The translations under genes and the position numbers were made by a program. A stretch of DNA of 64,000 nt, taken from positions 212,300,205 through 212,364,204 of the forward strand of contig CP136064.1 of the NCBI GenBank assembly GCA_032622095.1, in the 5' to 3' direction. This DNA comes from Siphonodentalium dalli. Taxonomy: Eukaryota; Mollusca; Scaphopoda; Gadilida; Siphonodentaliidae. The notes under the pieces were generated by a model, which was given only the letters and a program-made list of their open reading frames with translations, made no database searches and was not told the DNA's origin. Of the stretch, positions 10,550-21,792 are shown one piece after another (position 1 is the stretch's first letter; each line of letters begins with the position of its first letter).

Positions 10550-12800
10550 GTGTCACAGATGCTGGTATGCTACCAGTAATTTTCTTTCTTCTCCCGGACC
10601 ATAAGATAATGGAATGCTATACCAACTGAAATAGTCACCATCATTCCAGTCGATGAGTTCAGGATCAGGATGATGAACCAACTAAATCCATGCTGCACGT
10701 CCCAGAAAACGATTCGACTCAGTAAAGAATCAATTAACCAATTATGACACTCCAAATTCAATTTCAAATCAAATAAATTATATTATTACAAATCCTAATC
10801 ACGAAGAGAATGTGTCGCAAGCCGTTGCCAAACTATATTTAGTCATAATCATCAGCCTGTTGATGGTGGACTGTAATCGAAAGAAGAAGAGGTATTCAGT
10901 TGATATTCTATTATCAAGATTCCGGTACCTTATATCATGCATGCGATGCGTCCATCGTCGTATAGATTATGTTCATGATGAATGATAGTCAATGTGCACA
11001 TTGTTCGTGCCATATACACGATAATGAAATTTCGTGGTATTCGTCAACCTTATGTAATCCCAAAGATGCAGTTCTTCTGTAGCAATTAATGTGAAATATT
11101 AAAACAGACTGGAGCAAATATAGGTGTATCCGACTAAGAAACCATTTATAATGCTTCCGCAGTAGCCTCAAATACGACAAATACCGGTATGCGATATGAG
11201 AAGAAACTCATGAATATGAGATTCTTTGAAAATTGCGACATTAGGAATAATTATGTTAATAAACAGTACCTGGCTCCCAAAGCATTTGTATTGTTTGTCG
11301 AATTATCACTCTTATTTTCAACAAACTATATTTAAGCTGACAACCCGATCGACAATATCATGATAGGATAGTTTTCGGTATCAAGTCATCCAGGTTCACT
11401 AAGAGGCAAAAGTATATCAGTTTGCCGAAAAAAAGGCACAAAGGACACCCAGGTTGATCAAGTCTCGTTTGGTTGTCAATTAAGAATTATACGGCGGTTT
11501 CGGTGTGGTCATGGAATGACCATGTTTCCATGACCACGTTGAATCTGTCGTTTGTAACTTATATTTTATTTGAGGATTTCCCGTCAAAAATGGACCAGCC
11601 GCAACCAAAATTTGGGCTACAATAGACGTATGTTGAAAAGTTATAAATGCGCCAAAAGCGTGACCGCAGGTGTCACAGGCATACGGTTGTTTCCGCAAAA
11701 TTCAATTGAGGTTTTGCGTGATCGTCATCGTGAACTCGTGCCAAGATCAGCTATGTAAACGGTATTCTTTGCGTATTAGTTAGTCATGTTGACAACAATT
11801 ACTGACATCTTCACTCAGGGACCACCATGCAGCGTCGATGACTAAGAACGTATCTGATGCAGTGAATGTATATACAGTATAAGAAAACAAACATGATAAG
11901 GGCAAAAAGAATATGGTAAAATAGTTTAGAACTTTCTTCTCGCATTCATATGTATATTGTCAGATTCAGAGGTGAGAATTGATTGTTCACAAAGATACAC
12001 CACACACAAAGTAGTAGAGAAGCTTATTCCAATCAGCCTGGTGAGCTAGAACATGTGCATGTTCCAGAATGGGAAAAAAAACGAAATACGTGCATGTTGG
12101 TGGATATGCGTGTCTTCGGCACGTTTATCAGCTGCTTTATCTGGTTGCTGGTTTGTACATGCAGTGACGTTATTTCCAAGCAAAATCCAAAACTAAAACT
12201 ATCTAATATCCTACTCTCACTACTGAAACCGGCATGCCGAGACAGCATCCTGATATGACCATATAGCTGGCGAATAAAATATATACCCCTCCCCAAACTA
12301 CAAACACACCCAACGAATTTTGAGATTTTGGCAAATCGAAAATCATTGCTAGCACGTTTGTCTTTTAATTAGAAATCGCCAAAAAAAATATCCAGGTTTG
12401 GATAATAACAATAAACAGTATTTACGTAGTAGGCTAAACATATTCATTGCCATTTAAAGCCTATTTATGGTTAGTTTCTGTCTGTATACAATTTAACAGC
12501 AACCGCCTCGGTCAATATGTGGAAGGTTCAGCCATGGAAAATATATATAGTGCCGAATACCGATAACTTTAGGGCATATTTATTGATAAGATTCCTCGTA
12601 CTAAAACTATAAAAAGAATGCTTTACGGTGGATGGTGCTATATCGTACTAGGAGCTGCGAAACATGATTGCAACTTTATATTTGCAAGTGTCTATCTTTG
12701 CGATAGCATGGAATGTTGGACCGGTGAAGTCTAATGAAATTTACAAATGAGAAAAACAAACATATGTGATATCAGGGTATATATATTTTATAAAATAAAA
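10550..12800. other. Unassigned, no gene firmly recognised
   Basis: A 65-codon minus frame at 10570-10767 encodes a hydrophobic segment ending in a basic tail (REKKENYW). It could be a terminal exon of a membrane protein, but no acceptor or family could be fixed. The AATAAA at 12579-12584 (minus strand) lies about 220 bp past the stop codon of the HtrL-like gene and could serve as its poly(A) signal. Confidence 0.35.
11560..11698 (-). pseudogene. Possible relic of a C2H2 zinc-finger segment
   Basis: A minus-strand frame reads KQPYACDTCGHAFGAF followed by a histidine at a plausible spacing. This recalls the KPYxCxxCGxxF start of a C2H2 finger. An in-frame stop lies a few codons upstream, and the second zinc-binding histidine is not at the canonical distance. 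Only one partial finger is visible, so chance resemblance is quite possible. Confidence 0.2.
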
Positions 12801-12803
12801 TAT

Positions 12804-14231
12804 TCACACCGAACCCTTATAATATATCCAAGACTTTGTGCCATTGTAACTGATTTGACGTTTTTCCCATGACTCCTTGCATATATAACCTAGACCGAAC
12901 CAGCCACCCTCATACGGCTGGATCTCAACCTTCGGTTTGTGTTTGCGCCCTTCGTCGACGAACATCGAATAAATAATTTGCTGATCTGTATCCATTAATT
13001 TTTGACTGAGGAAAATGTCCAGATACCTCCGGTATTCTTTTACAAACTCCAGAAGAACGTCCCATCGGCCTATATTGCAAGCTCCGCCAACCCAAAGATG
13101 ATTGCCATACACTATATCTCTGAAACTTCGCTTTCCATTAAAAGGGTAGACCTCTCCGTAAGCGACCTTGCTCTCGTTGAAGTTTGGAGGTAAATACAAT
13201 CCAAAATCATTTTCGACGTTCTTAAGATCTCTGAACAAACCAACATCAAGCCACATGAAATACTTGGTCTTAAAATAGTTGTGAGATATGCTGCGATTCA
13301 GTAACTCAAACTTCGCGTGCATAACACAAGGATATTCCAGCACCTTGGTGTTGGGGTTGAACTTGGGATAACGGGGCTGAGAGAATATTTCCTTTATCTG
13401 ATCACGAAGTTTGAAAGACCACATCTTTTCCCTGTTGACCAGAAAAATCTTGGTGTTGTTCTTTCCGGCCCGCAATTTCTCCATAGAGAAATACGATAAT
13501 CTGTTGTCAAGGTACACAACTAAAGGGTTCCGTATCTTTGAGAAAATTTTCATCCACTCTATATATCTATGGGGAGTGTAAGTGTCGTACCAACCCTTTT
13601 TGAACGAACCTATATCGAAATACGCTGTAACAACAGTAACATCATCACTCAACTCAGAACTACTCTGGTAGGCAAGCTTTCCTATTTTATTTGTTGTGGA
13701 GTCTCTGGACACATTATCTGTATATTGTAAGTGTTCATCAAACATATCGTCGTATTTTAGCTTCTGAACTGAGGTTCGGTTGGATTCAACATCCCTACTT
13801 ATATTTCTGTGTAGTTCTAAGGTGATGTCTACGGGCTGGTCTTTAATTCCGTCGGTTGATTCGGATTGAAATCGGTTACCGAAACTTATGCTAGGCTTCA
13901 AAACCTCATCGGCTTTTATTGGATGCGTTTTTGAAATTGGCCCGTTGTCCTGGCTCTCTGTTGGTACCCATGTGTCAGTTTCCGTACTTTCGGGCAGCAC
14001 ATCGGCCCCAAGCTTTGTCACATCTTGGTTGTCAAGTAAATCTGCCAGTTGAAGCTCCAAAGGATCCGATTGTATCACTACTGTGTCACTGAGACGTTCC
14101 GATTTGCCAGTCATCGGCGATTGATTGGGTAAAGTGTCCGGTAAAGTTTCCACGGCAATGTTCGTATCTATATGTAATGCCGGCTGTTGTATATATGTCT
14201 GTGGTTTGTCTCCATCATTTTCAATTTTGAT
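12804..14231 (-). CDS. HtrL-like gene, terminal coding exon with HtrL/YibB domain
   Basis: The acceptor is TCTTCTTTTCAG with the exon starting at 14231; an in-frame stop lies just upstream in the intron. It encodes 475 residues and ends at TGA 12804-12806. Residues 1 to about 195 are low-complexity stem rich in S, T, D and Q. The domain starts around residue 197 with DVTVVTAYFDIG and includes VVYLDNR, the strongly conserved-looking KYFMWLDVGLFRD, GEVYPF and TDQQIIYSMF. It ends 30-odd residues later without a tail. An open frame starting at a GTG (14153) is only part of this exon; nothing marks that codon as a start. Confidence 0.85.
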   Translation of the reverse strand: MKIENDGDKPQTYIQQPALHIDTNIAVETLPDTLPNQSPMTGKSERLSDTVVIQSDPLELQLADLLDNQDVTKLGADVLPESTETDTWVPTESQDNGPISKTHPIKADEVLKPSISFGNRFQSESTDGIKDQPVDITLELHRNISRDVESNRTSVQKLKYDDMFDEHLQYTDNVSRDSTTNKIGKLAYQSSSELSDDVTVVTAYFDIGSFKKGWYDTYTPHRYIEWMKIFSKIRNPLVVYLDNRLSYFSMEKLRAGKNNTKIFLVNREKMWSFKLRDQIKEIFSQPRYPKFNPNTKVLEYPCVMHAKFELLNRSISHNYFKTKYFMWLDVGLFRDLKNVENDFGLYLPPNFNESKVAYGEVYPFNGKRSFRDIVYGNHLWVGGACNIGRWDVLLEFVKEYRRYLDIFLSQKLMDTDQQIIYSMFVDEGRKHKPKVEIQPYEGGWFGLGYICKESWEKRQISYNGTKSWIYYKGSV

Positions 14232-17200
14232 CTGAAAAGAAGATAATTATGGTGATACAGTTCTGATGTCCTTTTCCCGGTGCAATTGCACATACTGCAT
14301 GGCGTGAATGTACTGGATCAGGATATTACGTATGTTTCATTGGAAAGATCACATAGAGACAACTGACTTTTTGCACTTTTTACCATTTCTTTACTACGTG
14401 GAATCTCTCATTTAGTTGTACCAGTACACATTGGAATGGTCCATTATCCATTTGGAAGGGTGTTCATGATAAATCAGGAGACGACAGACAGACGAATACA
14501 TAATATAGAAGAGCAGCAGTATTCATATAATTAATTGATGGGAAGTGTTCGGATATAATAAATTCAACAAACGACCAATGTGAACTACTTATCAATATGT
14601 AGTTAGTTAGTAAAGAAGTGGTTAACTCAAAACGAGAAATTTGTCAGTATTTCTGATTTTGGAAATTTCGCTTCTATTTGATTTATTATAGTTTTTCGGC
14701 TTAATTATAGTAGGTTCTGATTAAAGCATGCCACCTAATATAGAATATCGATTCGCGGTTACTCTCACCGTGTCTCATCAAACCCAATATACCGAATGGA
14801 GTTTATAACTATGGAGCCTCTCCATTGAATATCTGCGAATAGAATTCTAGAATCTGTTCACCGGCGTCTACGTGTGAACGCCATCATTTTAGTACCCCAA
14901 AGCTACTACTAAATTAACTAATACATCTTTCCAATGTCAACAATCAGTACTCAAACTAAATGAACTCACATATCGAACCTGGATCTGGTAACACATAAAT
15001 CAATTTAAACATATATACCATCTTGTTATTATAATAACGTGTGTAATTGTATGGGGAGAGTGGCTATCTAAGTTGTATAACTTGTGCCCCAATCCCAATT
15101 GTACATTAATGATACAATAAAATATGTTTAAAGGTACTCAATCCGATAAAACTCCTCTCAATTACTATTTCAATGGCTTCGGGGGTCAAACATATTTGAT
15201 TCGAGTCGAGGAAGTCACCCATCAAAGCTCAGATTTGTTAGATATCGATTTTAGAAATCTATTATTTTTCATTATCGGAAATACTATCTGGCCCAGAACT
15301 CAGTCAAAATTGCGTTAAAATTACCACTTGATTTTAGAGTTATCCATCCTTGTCTGTTTGAATAGATTTGGAGTACACATCCAGAGCAGATTACGGCAGT
15401 TATTAGTACTCATCTCGAGTTAATAACAAATTTCAAAAATCAATATCTAATAACTCTGAGCTTTGTTTGATGGGTTCCTCGACTCGAATCAAATATTTTT
15501 TACCCCCAAAGCCAAAGAAATAGTAATATAGGACCCTCTGATAGGATTGTTGTTGTTGGAATCTGGAGATGGGCCCTCTTTACGGATTGAGTACCTTTAA
15601 ACTAAAAACAAATAAATCGGCGTCTACCGAACCATATGCCCCTGGGGAAAATACCAGATATACCAAAAAATACCATACCAGTGAGTGGTATATCTCATAT
15701 ATATTTTGAAGACCTCTGTTTGTTTGTCTGTCTGTCTGTCTGTCTGTATGTATGTCTGTCTGTATGTATGTCTGTCATTTATACAAATCTACGATTCTCG
15801 ACCGATCGGGACGAAACTTGGTACTTGTGTGTAGTTTGACCAGGCGGTCGTCCATGTCGTATTGGCGAGCCCGTGCGGCGCCCGCTTCGCGCATGCGCAG
15901 ACGAGATCTCGGAAACGGGTGGAGCTAGCTATCGACTTGAAATTTGCTATGTGAATGTATCTTGCCCCGGATACGAATTTTATCGGGTCGTCGAGCCCGT
16001 GCGACGCAAGCTTCGCGCATGCGCAGACCAGATATCGGAAACGGGTGGAGCTATCGACTTGAAATTTGCTATGTGAATGTATCTTGCCCCGGATACGAAT
16101 TTTATCGGGTCGCCGAGCCCGTGCGACGCCAGCTTCGCGCATGCGCAGACCAGATCTCGGAAACGGGTAGAGCTATCGACTTGAAATTTGGTTTTTGAAT
16201 AGCGTCGGGCTGGGTAGAGCTATCGAAATTTGGTTTTTGAATAGCCCGGACAACGTCGGGCTCATCGGCTAGTATTATATATTGGTATAATTGGTATTTT
16301 TTCCCCCATGTGCCTGTATATATATCGAACATTATAGAAATCAGGTATCCACCAGGGTCATGGCGACATTGTTGTGTGTAACTTTGATCATTTGTCACTT
16401 GGAAATATCACTTGGAAATTTCATAACAAAAATAAGTTGAAATTGTTCTAATGATAGTTTGATATTCCAACCAGTATTTTGCGGCTTTGAGTGGATTTTA
16501 GACCAAAAGTCGAATATTTTCCTATTTCCGGGCGAATGTTTTGACTGGAATGGTCACCAGTTTCCGCAGGGGTGCAAGGTTGGAATTTTCGAACAGTTGG
16601 GCAACATAATCGTCCCTGCTCAGTATTCAATTACGATTGCTTCTAGAACTCACCGTGGGAGCATCCACCTTGAACATGGTTTGGTAAGTAACTGTAAGAC
16701 AAGAACAGAAAGTTACCCGGAGAAACTCAATGATGGAATGGTGTGCTGGTTTGATATTAAGATGTCCATGTTGCTACCCATCTTTTTTGCACACATTAGA
16801 TCACCAATCGAACGTTTGCTTTGTCCCAATGTAAGAGATCGAACATTTAGTAACACATTCGTGTAAGTTTTATATATACTATATATATGACATATAGACT
16901 TTGGATGTTATGACCGGCCTAGCAAATTTTCAATTTCAATTACTTTATTCTCATGACTTATTGTACATGACATAGGTATTGAGCCATAAAGTGAAACTAT
17001 CACGAATAATATAAAGATATATTTACGCTCATTTTCATTGTAATAATTTAACCTACTTTTCAAACATTCTCGCGACGCCCATTTGATTCAAATGACCCCG
17101 ATGAAAATAATTTTAATTTCAAGTCTTTTGTCTTTTTAGTCAGAAATAACATTATGACCTTTTAAAGGTACTCAATCCGATAAGACGGTCCACATATCAT

Positions 17201-20200
17201 CAAGTTACAACAACAACAACAACAACAACATTTCTACAAAATACGCTTTTGTTATCAAAATCGATTAATTTCAACAAAATAATGCTAACCGCCGTCAACT
17301 GTACAATAAAATTTCACGAAACGTGTTATTATCAACATGTTGTTCTACGAAATATGGCCGTATTATCACTTGCGTATCACGAAATTTGGCCGTATTACCT
17401 CTTGATTTTAGAGTTATCCATCTTCATCCGCAATATCGTCCGGTAGCGTGGGTTTAATGACTTTTCTGGGCCACAAATAATTACACATTACAAATCAATA
17501 TCTCATCACTCTGGGCTTTGATGGGTAGGTTCCTCGACTCGAATCAAACATTTTTTACCCGCAAAGCCAAAGAAATAGTAATTTGGGAGCGTTAATTCGG
17601 ATTTTGCATCTTAACATAATAAGTTTAAAGCTAAATTACCCATCCTATCCTTGGTCTGTATCGGGTATTAATTTCAATTAATATTGGCTTGGGAAATTCA
17701 TTTAGCTGTCAGAGCCATACATTGTTGATGGATCCGGTTTGTTCCACGGGTATCTATATATCTATGTGTAATAAGCCGATGTTGCTAATCAAACGAGCAA
17801 TGAGATGAAGAAAAAAACTGACGATGAATATAGTTGGTGGTGCCACCCAGCATAATTTGAAAAGCGGCCCATGTAGTGAATCAATCATCGGACGCCGATA
17901 TTGGTCAAATGTTTAACAGCTGTTGTAAAATCGTGTTTGGAGGAAATGCAGTTGGAACTTTCGGGAAGAAACAACAATTGAATAGTTCTGTTATCATAAA
18001 TATAAAAATTATCTTAACCCTTACGAGACTGGAGCTTCCTGAAATTTTGCGAAAATCCTGTGCCGATGCATTCTCTTATTTATTTACCTTGGCCGTATAT
18101 ATAAGGGGTAGCCCCCCCCCCCCCGGAATGTATAGACAGACATGTCTATTCGTTCACCCCTCGTGTACAACTTTTATTTAGAAATCAACAGAAGAATAAA
18201 CACCCAGAAACTTTGACAAAAACTTTTATATTTCTAGTGCAGTATCTTATATATGCGAGACTCCCTAAGGGAGACTCGCATAATTATATAAGATAGTGCA
18301 CTGACACAATATCTTATATATATGCTGCACCGTCGCAACTCCCATCACGAAAGGGTTAAAGTGGCACTAACCAGATTGTTTATATGGATGATTCGTGCTG
18401 ATTACCATTAACACCGTAGTTCCAAATACATATATCAGCAAGAAAGCCAATTGTGAACACGTCCGACAATTCTTCTTCCGTTCTAACATTTCAGGGAGCA
18501 TTTTCTGAAATCAAAATATAGATTGAGATAAGCGTGCATTCGTATCCCAGTCGCCTTTTACCGTCGATAATAGTATTTGAAGCATATGCCATTTAATATT
18601 GATTTGCGGATACTTAAAAAAGATAAACAAAATCTGTGTATAGTATTAATATTTAAAATTACTTTTAGATTTCTATAATTCGGTATTATAAATAGAACGT
18701 CTCATACATAGAAAACTACTGCTGGTATATATATACATGAATATGTAATCGAACCCGTATATTCCGAAAACGCAATGAAAAGTTTAGCGCCAAAATGTTA
18801 GGTACGACCATTTAGAAGCCCACCAACGATGTGTATATATGGACAGTGTTTGCTCACATGGAATGGACAAAGCGAAAAATGCCAGAATATTTTTGAAAGA
18901 AATCATTGTCGCTTGTAAAAAAAATAATATATATATTTTTTATATTTCCAGTTATATATGTTTCCTAGTGAATATATAACACTGTAGAAAGCTATAAAGT
19001 TTAATGAAAATGCAGGTAATTTTTATCATACTTAATTTACATCATATCAACTTATATATATATATTATTTAAGACAAGTATCATCTGTCAGTAGACCCAA
19101 ATTCCCACCACCTGTCGTTAACAAAAAGTGACTAAAATATTTAAATAAACTATGTTTTTCACACTATAACGCTTGTTTGTTTTGTTCAAGAGGGGCTCAT
19201 GATTCAATTTTGTCATATCATCCGACTCGATCGGTTGACAGTATCAAAAGTTACAAGCATCGGAACAATTACTGCCAAATTTCTGGACGAACACCACACA
19301 GACTGAAGGAATTTGCTGAGGGCACAGCCATTTTTCATCGTGGACATTCATCAAGACTTGCATTTCTGTTAAATTTCTATTCATTTCAACACATAAAATA
19401 AGTTCTTTTGGCACTCATGCATAATTTGTCCCAAAGTCGCCAAAATGGAAGACATATTACGTTTCTCAATTTCATGAAAGCTATTTAACTGCATGCATAA
19501 TTATCTCGGTCATGGGTACCATAGGAATTTTTTGTATGGCTTAAAATGAATAGAAACATACCTGAAATTGATGATTGGTCCAATGTAAGTCTTGACGAAT
19601 GTCACCGACAAAAACTGGTTGCATTCTCTTGTACCATCGGTTTTTTTTCTGCCGGTGCGCCCAGTAAATGTCCGACCAGAATGTTTTGCCATAATTGTTC
19701 AGCTCCGATGCATGTCGATACAATCAACTGATCTAGTCGAGTGATATGCAAACAATAGCCATCTCTACAGGGGACAAATGTGCGTTAAGAGTCTGAATAA
19801 AATAGAAAGCATTGCCCATATGAGCGTATATGAGGGAGGTCAAGGTGAGGGAGATCAAGGTCAGGGACACGGTCGCACGTGAAATTGGATCCGCCCATAT
19901 TGTTCTCGGGATCAAAGTAGGCCCACATAATGGCAACATTACAAATTTGAGTCGGATCGGTCGAAGTCCAGAAACATGCCTATATGAGCGTATATGAGCG
20001 AGTCCAAGGACACGGTCGCACGTGAAATTGGACCCGCCCATATTTCTCCCGGGATCAAAGTAGGCCTACATACCAAATTCGAGTCGGATCGGTCGAGCAG
20101 TTTTCGAGTCTATAACACACATACATACATACATACTATACAGACAGCTATGCGGGATAGCGTCACTAAATTCATCCTCTGTGGACTTCATTATGCAAAT

Positions 20201-20655
20201 GACAGGCACATTAAACTCAGACTTGGTGGGGTCTGTGTTGCGAGAGGAGGTATCAAACTTAGAATTTGCAAATACACCACACCCTTTCAAACCTGAAAAT
20301 TCCAAAATGTTGAAATGTTTAAGTCCTACATCGTTGTCCTGCTACTGGTGACTATAATATGTATGAATGAGAATATGCACAGCTATATTTATCAGTTTTT
20401 AGTGAGTTATTAGTATTAGACATATACATGTATAAGCTTGATACATGTGTGGTTGAATGTTTCTCAACAGCTGCTATAATTGACAGAATATATTTGATAT
20501 ATATTTGGTAGGCATAGGCATGTACCTTTTTTGATTTAGTTCCACTCATCTTAGCGATAACACGATCAGGAGAGCTTGTGTGTTCTTCAAAACCTGATAG
20601 TCTGATTTCAGACTGTGATTGAGACCGACCGTGAGGCATTCCTCCCGTTAGTCAC
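12804..20655 (-). CDS. HtrL/YibB-domain type II membrane protein (gene span)
   Basis: Three exons are identified: 20526-20655 (start), 18372-18504 (membrane anchor) and 12804-14231 (stem, HtrL/YibB domain and stop). The predicted protein has a 38-residue basic cytosolic tail, one transmembrane segment, a long Ser/Thr/Asp-rich stem of about 190 residues and a C-terminal domain of about 280 residues. That is the plan of Golgi glycosyltransferases. The HtrL/YibB family is named after an Escherichia coli protein and is expanded in invertebrates; I know of no established activity for animal members. A glycosyltransferase-like role is an inference from the topology and the WLDVG motif. Exon 1 to exon 2 joins in phase 0. 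Exon 2 ends in phase 1 while exon 3 starts in phase 0, so a short exon of length 3n+2 or another splice site is missing. A 5' UTR exon must lie upstream of 20655. Confidence 0.75.
14384..14634 (-). mobile_element. Family D MITE, reversed copy D1
   Basis: It lies in an intron of the HtrL-like gene. The ends are TTACCATTTCTTTACTA and TAGTAAAGAAGTGGTTAA. Internal landmarks on the minus strand match other D copies (GTTCAACAAACGACC region, ACACCC, ATTGGAATGGTCCATTAT in complement). It is diverged from the consensus, so an old insertion. Confidence 0.6.
15128..15600. mobile_element. Family E MITE, TTAA-flanked (copy E2)
   Basis: It runs from TTAA-AGGTACTCAATCCG to CGGATTGAGTACCT-TTAA. It is the same subfamily as E5 (58434-58921) in inverted orientation, sharing GAATCAAATATTT, ATAGTAAT, TTGTTGTTGTTGG/complement and the GGGxCCCTCTTTACGG edge. 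An apparent 64-codon frame inside it is a by-product. Confidence 0.75.
15718..15776 (+). repeat. TGTC/TGTA tetranucleotide microsatellite
   Basis: Run of TCTG and TATG tetranucleotides. On the minus strand it forms the tail of a sequence containing CCGATCGGTCGAGAATCG. A second, related CGGATCGGTCGAGCAG core with its own CATA tail lies at 20086-20140 on the plus strand. Confidence 0.85.
15860..16262 (+). repeat. GC-richer tandem repeat, three units of 122-126 bp
   Basis: Units start at GAGCCCGTGC (15867, 15993, 16115). Each contains CTTCGCGCATGCGCAGAC, TCGGAAACGGGT, GCTATCGACTTGAAATTTG and CGGATACGAATTTTATCGG. The last unit decays into two short copies of GAGCTATCGA...GGTTTTTGAATAGC up to about 16262. 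With the adjacent microsatellite it forms one composite repeat. CpG-rich compared with its surroundings. Confidence 0.8.
16475..16684 (+). CDS. Possible single exon of unknown gene
   Basis: A 135-codon plus-strand frame (16459-16866) contains a segment bounded by an acceptor-like TTCCAACCAG and a canonical donor GGTTTG-GTAAGT. The enclosed 70 codons read naturally (two Cys near GECFDWNGHQF and GCKVGIFEQ), but I recognise no family. It lies inside the HtrL-like intron on the opposite strand. One ORF of this length is expected by chance in 64 kb, so this is weak. Confidence 0.2.
17162..17608. mobile_element. Family E element with AAC microsatellite (copy E3)
   Basis: It begins TTAA-AGGTACTCAATCCG and ends near TTCGGATTTTG without a clean terminus. 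It carries an (AAC)n run at about 17207-17231 and the long interior AATAATGCTAACC to TTTTAGAGTTATCCAT. It is the uninterrupted reference for E4. Confidence 0.65.
18014..18359 (+). mobile_element. Family B double-hairpin MITE (copy B1)
   Basis: TTAACCCTT on the left and AAGGGTTAA on the right. Inside, GACTGGAGCTTCCTGAAATT and one hairpin (CTTATATATGCGAGACTCCC / GGGAGACTCGCATAATTATA) are visible. The first hairpin has lost most of one arm, and the left half is interrupted by a 13-C tract at 18112-18124. It lies about 10 bp downstream (minus strand) of the exon 18372-18504 donor. Confidence 0.65.
18372..18504 (-). CDS. HtrL-like gene, membrane-anchor exon
   Basis: The acceptor is TTTGATTTCAG before 18504 and the donor is CTG-GTTAGT after 18372. 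The 133 nt encode 44 residues plus one base. The sequence starts with a charged stretch (KMLPEMLERKKN) followed by the apolar segment LAFLLIYVFGTTVLMVIS. This is a single signal anchor with positive residues on its N-terminal side, as in type II proteins. It joins exon 20526-20655 in phase 0. Its phase-1 end does not fit the phase-0 start at 14231. Confidence 0.7.
19818..20145 (+). repeat. Two-unit tandem repeat with CATA microsatellite tail
   Basis: Units near 19818 and 19977 share TATGAGCGTATATGAG, GACACGGTCGCACGTGAAAT and GGGATCAAAGTAGGCC. The second runs into GAGTCGGATCGGTCGAGCAG, GTTTTCGAGTC and then CATACATACATA. The layout (unique core, GATCGGTCGAG, microsatellite tail) matches the reverse complement of 15718-15810. 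This suggests the 3' end of a microsatellite-tailed retroposon. Confidence 0.55.
20153..20212 (+). repeat. Half hairpin arm of family C
   Basis: GATAGCGTCACTAAATTCA...CATTATGCAAATGACAG matches the right arm of family C hairpins. The left arm is absent, and the preceding sequence is the microsatellite tail. Confidence 0.55.
20526..20655 (-). CDS. HtrL-like gene, start exon
   Basis: Acceptor TGTGATTTCAG (exon from 20655), ATG at 20639-20637 with an in-frame TGA upstream within the same exon, donor AAG-GTACAT after 20526. It encodes 38 hydrophilic residues (MPHGRSQSQS to GTKSKK), rich in S, K and R, fitting a cytosolic tail. It ends in phase 0, matching the anchor exon. The in-frame upstream stop makes this ATG a good initiator. 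The acceptor implies an untranslated exon further upstream, beyond or within the LINE-containing intron. Confidence 0.7.
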
Positions 20656-20737
20656 CTGAAATCACAATTAATAAATATGTCCCATCCGATTGTAAACCGC
20701 GAAATATCATTTGTACGTCCTTTTCTAATCCAGAAAT

Positions 20738-20880
20738 TAATCCTTTCTTTACTAAATACTCATTGGTGGGACCAGGTGAGTATTATAGTCCATTAGCAAA
20801 CATTTAAGACATTCCGATTATAGTGAGTTCAACAAACGACCACGACGGCCATGGAACTTATTTTATATATCTGACAAGCC
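20738..20880 (+). mobile_element. Degraded family D MITE fragment (D2)
   Basis: TTTCTTTACTAAATACTCATT at the left and GTTCAACAAACGACCA further in match family D. The right half is lost or unrecognisable. Confidence 0.45.
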
Positions 20881-21792
20881 ATTATTATAGGCTTACATAT
20901 AAATAAATAATTAATAATCATTCGTGTTGTTTAATATCTAATCCCAACCACAGCTAGGGGACACACGTGCATGATTACTTGATTAAATCAAGATGTATTA
21001 TGAATGAATGAATGAATGAATAATTTATTGGATAAAGCATGTACATATAAAATACAAGGTAAACAATAGAAATACAAATACAGTGTACATACAGAATCCG
21101 GGCGGTGATGTGACCTTATGGCCGTCTTCCCATCATCGCCCAGGCAAAAAATTAAAGGCATCAGTTTGTTTCCGTTTAGTAGCTCTCGTCAATATACTTG
21201 TGGTGTACATGTTTAAATGAAGTAAGATTTAGAAAGGCTAATTTATACGGTATACCATCTCAATCCCAAGTCATATCTATAGATATATTTACAAGTTAAA
21301 CTAAATATTGAAAGCGAAACAGTGTGATGTTACATAATGTACAATTTATATCAGTTCAGGGAAGAGTCATGCGTTTGTTGCACATTCTCAACAAGTTACA
21401 TTTCTAAAATGTATACATATTTATACATGACGCGTGTTATATGCACAATATATATGCAATAGGTACATGTGAGAGAACTAGATTCGTAGATAATATCCAT
21501 GGACGGGGTTGTGTATTGTATAGCGCAGTTTAACGTAAGATAGCTAGTTTCGTAGGCAATATTCAGGGAAGGGGTTGTGTATTTTAAAGCGCAGTTTAAC
21601 GGGGAAATTCACAATAGTACGTTTTAGTAATGTATATTAATAAAAATAGTGTGATCGTAGTAAAAAAGATAAAATCTATAAATGTGACATAAGAGGGATT
21701 TATGCTTGCAAAGGTATTTTACGATACATAATTTGTGAGGGTTTGTGGTGTAATAGTACGAACACTCAATTTGAGTCTATTAATTTGTGTTA

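Noticed and set aside
15636-16398. Several open frames across the 122-126-bp tandem repeat
   Set aside because: They are produced by the repeated CpG-rich unit on both strands and have no family.
19562-19740. Possible extra exon of the HtrL-like gene (donor CAG-GTATGT on the minus strand)
   Set aside because: It would fall between two exons that already join in phase, and no single frame is open from a good acceptor to the donor.
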